This document shows positions 4,990-7,658 of a DNA stretch of 7,658 nucleotides, in pieces. Position numbers and translations under genes: made by a program. Source of the stretch: Gammaproteobacteria bacterium (GTDB lineage Bacteria; Pseudomonadota; Gammaproteobacteria; HK1); contig JAGRHX010000286.1 of the NCBI GenBank assembly GCA_020444775.1, forward strand, positions 1-7,658, read 5' to 3'. The notes beneath the pieces were generated by a model, which was not told the DNA's origin, made no database searches, and saw nothing but the letters and a program-made list of their open reading frames with translations. Each line of letters starts with the position of its first letter. Position 1 is the first letter of the stretch.

Positions 4990-6858
4990 GCCAGTGTCAA
5001 CGATCGTCTTTACGCGCTCGAGCAGCGTGTGCACCGGCTCGAGCGGCTGCTGGAGCGCGCCACGGCGTCGACGCCGGCCGGTCAAGGCTCGCCCGGTCAG
5101 GTCGACTCCGGTCGAGCCAACCCTGATCAAGTCAACGCCGGTCACGTCATGCCGGCGGACCAGCCGGCTGACCTGCCGACGGATCGCTGGGACGAGTCAC
5201 TGGCGTTCGCCCGACCATCCCAGGCGCTGTCCGAGTCCGGATCGAGGCGCACACAGCGCTCGGCGACATCCGGCGGCGCGGATGCGGCCGCGGGCGAGGA
5301 CGAGCAAAGCGTCGCCACCCAGGTGCTGGGCTTCAGCGGTGCCGCCGCGCTGGTGCTCGCGGCGGCCTATCTGATTCGACTCGCCATGGATTCTGGCTGG
5401 CTCACACCCAGCCGGCAGATCGCGATCGCCGCGCTGAGCGGATTCGCGCTGATCGGCATCGGCGTCTGGCTCCACAAGAGCGTGCGTCGATATGCCGCGC
5501 TGCTGCCGGCGGCCGGCGTCGTCATCCTGTTCCTGACCGTGCAGGGCGCCCACCTGTTCTATCGCTACATCGAGGCGCCGGTCGCGACCGCGCTGGTCGC
5601 CGCCGTCTGCGGCCTGGCGCTATGGCTGGCGCGGGTCTTCGGCCAGAACGTCTATGTGCTGTTCGCGGTGATCGGTGCCTATCTGACACCGTTCCTGACC
5701 ATGAGCGCGGACACCCGGCTGCTCGATCTGGTGATCTACTACAGCGCCTGGAGCGCACTGTTCTGCAGCTATTCGATCTGGTTGGGTGGACGCCACGCCT
5801 ACCTGGTGGCGCTGTATCTCGCAGTCATCGGTTTCGACGGCATCTGGCGGATGGCCGGCATCAGCGACTGGTCCGATTTCGAACGACACGGTCTGGGCTG
5901 GCTGTTGCTCGAGCGGTCGTGGTCATCGCTGGAAGGACCGGACTGGCATCTGGCCGCCATCTATCAGGCGGTGCAGTTCCTGATGTTCTCGGTCACCACA
6001 GCTGTCTACTCGGTCCGACATCGTTCGCCGTTGAGCGACGAGCAGGCCTTCGCGCACGCGCCCGGGCTGCTGATCTTCTATCTCATCGAGTATTCGTTGC
6101 TGGACCGACATCTGCCCGCCTTCGCGCCCTGGATCGCGTTCGCGAGCGCCGCGCTGCTACTGCTCGGCTATCTGCTCGTGCGGCCTCGACTGCCCGGGTC
6201 GGCCCGGGCCGGCGCGGTGATCGTCAGCGGCTATGTGTGTCTGGTGCTGGGTCACGCCGGATACCTGGAGCTGGTGCCCTCGCACTGGGCACCCTGGGTC
6301 GGCCTCTCGACGGTGTTGGTGCTGCTCATCAGCCTCGGTCGCCGACCGCCGAGCCCGGCGCTGTTGCCCGTGTGCCTGCTCGTCGGCCTCATTGCGGTCA
6401 CCAACTATCTACGCCTGGTCTCGGGTCTGGACATGCAGACAGTGCCGGCGCGCAGCGCGGCGGAGCTGGCGTATATCGTGGTGCTCTACCTGGGCTACGC
6501 CCTGCTGCAACGTGGCGCCGTGCTCCACGTGCTGGGCCTGGTGCTGCTCTACGGCGCACACATCCTGGCGATGCTCACCATCAGCCGGCTGCTCGACGAT
6601 ACCAGCGTGCTGGTCTCGATCAGCTGGGGTGTGCTGGCCATAGGCAGCCTGATCGTCGCTTTGCGTCTCGGCGACAAGGCGCTCGGCCAGTCCTCGTTCG
6701 TGGTCTTCATCGTCTCCGCGGCCAAGGTGTTGCTATACGACCTGGCCGGCAGCGCGCCGTTGGTGCGCATCGCCTGCCTGGTCGTGCTGGGCGTCACCCT
6801 CTACCTGGGTGGCTGGCTCTACCAACGGCTTCCGAGCCGCACCCGGACGACGCCATGA
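4987..6858 (+). CDS. DUF2339 family polytopic inner-membrane protein
   Basis: A predicted multi-spanning inner-membrane protein of the DUF2339 family; its function is unknown. The 623-residue product begins with a coiled-coil-like heptad segment (residues 3-25, VNDRLYALEQRVHRLERLL), as family members often do. A polar linker (26-110) contains two tandem decapeptides (37-56). About 16-18 hydrophobic segments run from residue 113 to 612. Family-typical stretches are VLGFSGAAALVLAAAYLIRL near 113-132 and the C-terminal block KVLLYDLAGSAPLVRIACLV (580-599). The start is TTG at 4987, supported by GGGAG (4974-4978) 8 nt upstream and by the coiled coil starting directly after it; no in-frame ATG occurs until residue 55. 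The protein is at the shorter end for the family. Its position after carbonic anhydrase does not by itself assign a role. Confidence 0.88.
   Translation: MASVNDRLYALEQRVHRLERLLERATASTPAGQGSPGQVDSGRANPDQVNAGHVMPADQPADLPTDRWDESLAFARPSQALSESGSRRTQRSATSGGADAAAGEDEQSVATQVLGFSGAAALVLAAAYLIRLAMDSGWLTPSRQIAIAALSGFALIGIGVWLHKSVRRYAALLPAAGVVILFLTVQGAHLFYRYIEAPVATALVAAVCGLALWLARVFGQNVYVLFAVIGAYLTPFLTMSADTRLLDLVIYYSAWSALFCSYSIWLGGRHAYLVALYLAVIGFDGIWRMAGISDWSDFERHGLGWLLLERSWSSLEGPDWHLAAIYQAVQFLMFSVTTAVYSVRHRSPLSDEQAFAHAPGLLIFYLIEYSLLDRHLPAFAPWIAFASAALLLLGYLLVRPRLPGSARAGAVIVSGYVCLVLGHAGYLELVPSHWAPWVGLSTVLVLLISLGRRPPSPALLPVCLLVGLIAVTNYLRLVSGLDMQTVPARSAAELAYIVVLYLGYALLQRGAVLHVLGLVLLYGAHILAMLTISRLLDDTSVLVSISWGVLAIGSLIVALRLGDKALGQSSFVVFIVSAAKVLLYDLAGSAPLVRIACLVVLGVTLYLGGWLYQRLPSRTRTTP
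5095..5154 (+). repeat. Two tandem 30-bp in-frame repeats in the DUF2339 linker
   Basis: Residues 37-46 (GQVDSGRANP) and 47-56 (DQVNAGHVMP) are successive decapeptides that share QV, Gly and Pro positions. The corresponding 30-bp DNA units share the pattern GRTCARGTCRACKCCGGTC. The preceding residues AGQGSP may be a decayed third copy. They extend the cytoplasmic linker between coiled coil and membrane domain. Confidence 0.55.
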
Positions 6859-6905
6859 TCCGGTCCGTTCACGTCATGCCTCCCCGCTCATCGCGATGTG
6901 GGCCT
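6859..6905. other. Short convergent intergenic gap with palindrome
   Basis: Only 47 bp separate the stop codons of the convergent DUF2339 and phosphatase genes. The gap holds the 10-bp palindrome CATCGCGATG (6889-6898) and the 6-bp inverted pair CCGCTC (6884-6889) / GAGCGG (6911-6916). These could form a weak hairpin that ends transcription both ways, but no T-tract is present. Confidence 0.3.
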
Positions 6906-7658
6906 TCAGCGAGCGGTGCCGGTCTCGGCAGGGTACTGCTCGGCCAGGCGTTGCCAGGCGTCCGGGGTGAGTCGACCGAGTAATTCGAAGCGGGCATTGC
7001 CCAGTGGCCTGAGGACCAGGCTCTCGGCTTCACCCGGATAGGCTGGTGTGGCTTCACGGGCGACGTTGCCGTGGGCGACGATGACCACGTTGGCGCGGGC
7101 GCGTGGGCTGTCCGGCTCGGGCATCCGACCGATGAGACGACGAGCTCGCGTGACAATGGCCGCGCGACCACCGAAGTGCTCGGCGACCCGCAGGTTCATG
7201 ACATCCGCGGTTTGCTCCGGGGCGCCGAGGCCGAGCAGCTCGGCGGTCTGCACCGTCCGGCAATAGGGACTCGCGTAGACCCGGTGCACGGGGATCGCGA
7301 GAGTCCGCATCGCCTCGCCCACCCGGATCGCATCGGCGCGGCCCTGCGCGGACAGCTGCCGCATCCGCTGTGGATCGCAGCTGCGCCAATCACCCGCTCG
7401 TTCGACCCGGTCGCTTTGAGACCAATCGGTCGCGGCGTGCCGGAAATACAGCACCAGGCCGCCGGCGCGCAGCCGCGCGAGCAGCGCCCCTCCGGTGGTG
7501 TCGACACGCTGCTCGTCGACCGCCGTAGCGGCGCGTGGCGGCGCGCCGCAGGTACCGGCGAGCATCAATATCACGGCGCATGCCAGCGCACGCCGCGTGC
7601 CCCAGCCAGGGCCAGGACCAGGGCCACGCCACGCGCGCCGTGCCGGGACGAGGGCGTC
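6906..7658 (-). CDS. Exported histidine phosphatase family protein (start probably outside window)
   Basis: A phosphoglycerate-mutase-like (RHG/RHA) histidine phosphatase that probably acts on a phosphorylated compound in the periplasm; the substrate is unknown. The catalytic motif is LYFRHAATD, with Arg-His at codons 7442-7437. The other pocket residues are the Arg and Glu of SPYCRTVQTAE and the second His in VIVAHGN. An SCDPQRMRQLSAQGR segment is typical of the exported subfamily. Two cysteines (SCDP and PYCR) could pair as a disulfide. The hydrophobic run ALACAVILMLAGTCGAPPRAATA is a signal peptide, preceded by Arg-Arg. A GTG at 7574 could start the protein but would remove the Arg-Arg n-region, and no ribosome binding site precedes it. 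Upstream the frame stays open to the right edge without ATG, GTG or TTG, so the true start likely lies beyond base 7658. The cysteine in LAGTC is not a canonical lipobox because Thr precedes it. Confidence 0.85.
   Translation of the reverse strand, partial: DALVPARRAWRGPGPGPGWGTRRALACAVILMLAGTCGAPPRAATAVDEQRVDTTGGALLARLRAGGLVLYFRHAATDWSQSDRVERAGDWRSCDPQRMRQLSAQGRADAIRVGEAMRTLAIPVHRVYASPYCRTVQTAELLGLGAPEQTADVMNLRVAEHFGGRAAIVTRARRLIGRMPEPDSPRARANVVIVAHGNVAREATPAYPGEAESLVLRPLGNARFELLGRLTPDAWQRLAEQYPAETGTAR

Noticed and set aside
5622..6983. A 453-codon plus-strand frame within the DUF2339 gene, and an ATGA overlap at 6855 that opens a short frame toward the phosphatase gene
   Set aside because: The frame is an Arg/Gly-rich shadow. 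The short continuation (about 42 codons) lies antisense to the phosphatase gene end and has no ribosome site.

Overview
The window looks like chromosome from a GC-rich proteobacterium, probably a gammaproteobacterium. The reasons are strong G/C preference at third codon positions, the gene order of the phenylacetate cluster, weak AGGA-type ribosome binding sites, and TAAGCT-like -10 elements. The species cannot be named from the sequence.

Bases 1-3340 (+ strand) hold the end of a compact phenylacetyl-CoA epoxidase operon in the order paaA (3' half only), paaB, paaC, paaD, paaE. The gaps are 36, 30, 10 and 40 bp. Together the products form the multicomponent 1,2-epoxidase that opens aerobic phenylacetate degradation. 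PaaA carries the diiron site, PaaC is its structural partner, PaaB is a small bridging subunit, PaaD is a probable Fe-S maturation factor, and PaaE passes electrons from NAD(P)H through FAD and a plant-type [2Fe-2S] cluster. All diagnostic residues visible in the window are intact. The later pathway genes (paaF, paaG, paaZ, paaJ, paaK) do not follow paaE.

Bases 3341-4252 are a break between transcription units. A GC-rich hairpin sits on the convergent stop codons of paaE and a small minus-strand gene for an unrecognised secreted or membrane-anchored protein (3353-3808). That protein carries three tandem hexapeptide repeats. Its leader holds an eight-codon upstream reading frame with a strong Shine-Dalgarno sequence and an ATGA overlap with the main start, plus a candidate sigma70 promoter. 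The rest of the 444-bp non-coding stretch contains a 9-bp perfect inverted repeat and a -10-like element before the next gene.

Bases 4253-6858 (+ strand) encode a beta-class carbonic anhydrase and, 92 bp later, a DUF2339-type polytopic membrane protein that starts at TTG. Convergent to it, a minus-strand gene from 6906 to the right edge encodes an exported histidine-phosphatase-family protein whose true start probably lies outside the window.

Most of the window is ordinary, well-conserved metabolism. I see no mobile element, CRISPR array, tRNA, rRNA or defence-type system. The least explained part is the small secreted-protein gene and its leader at about 3350-4015.
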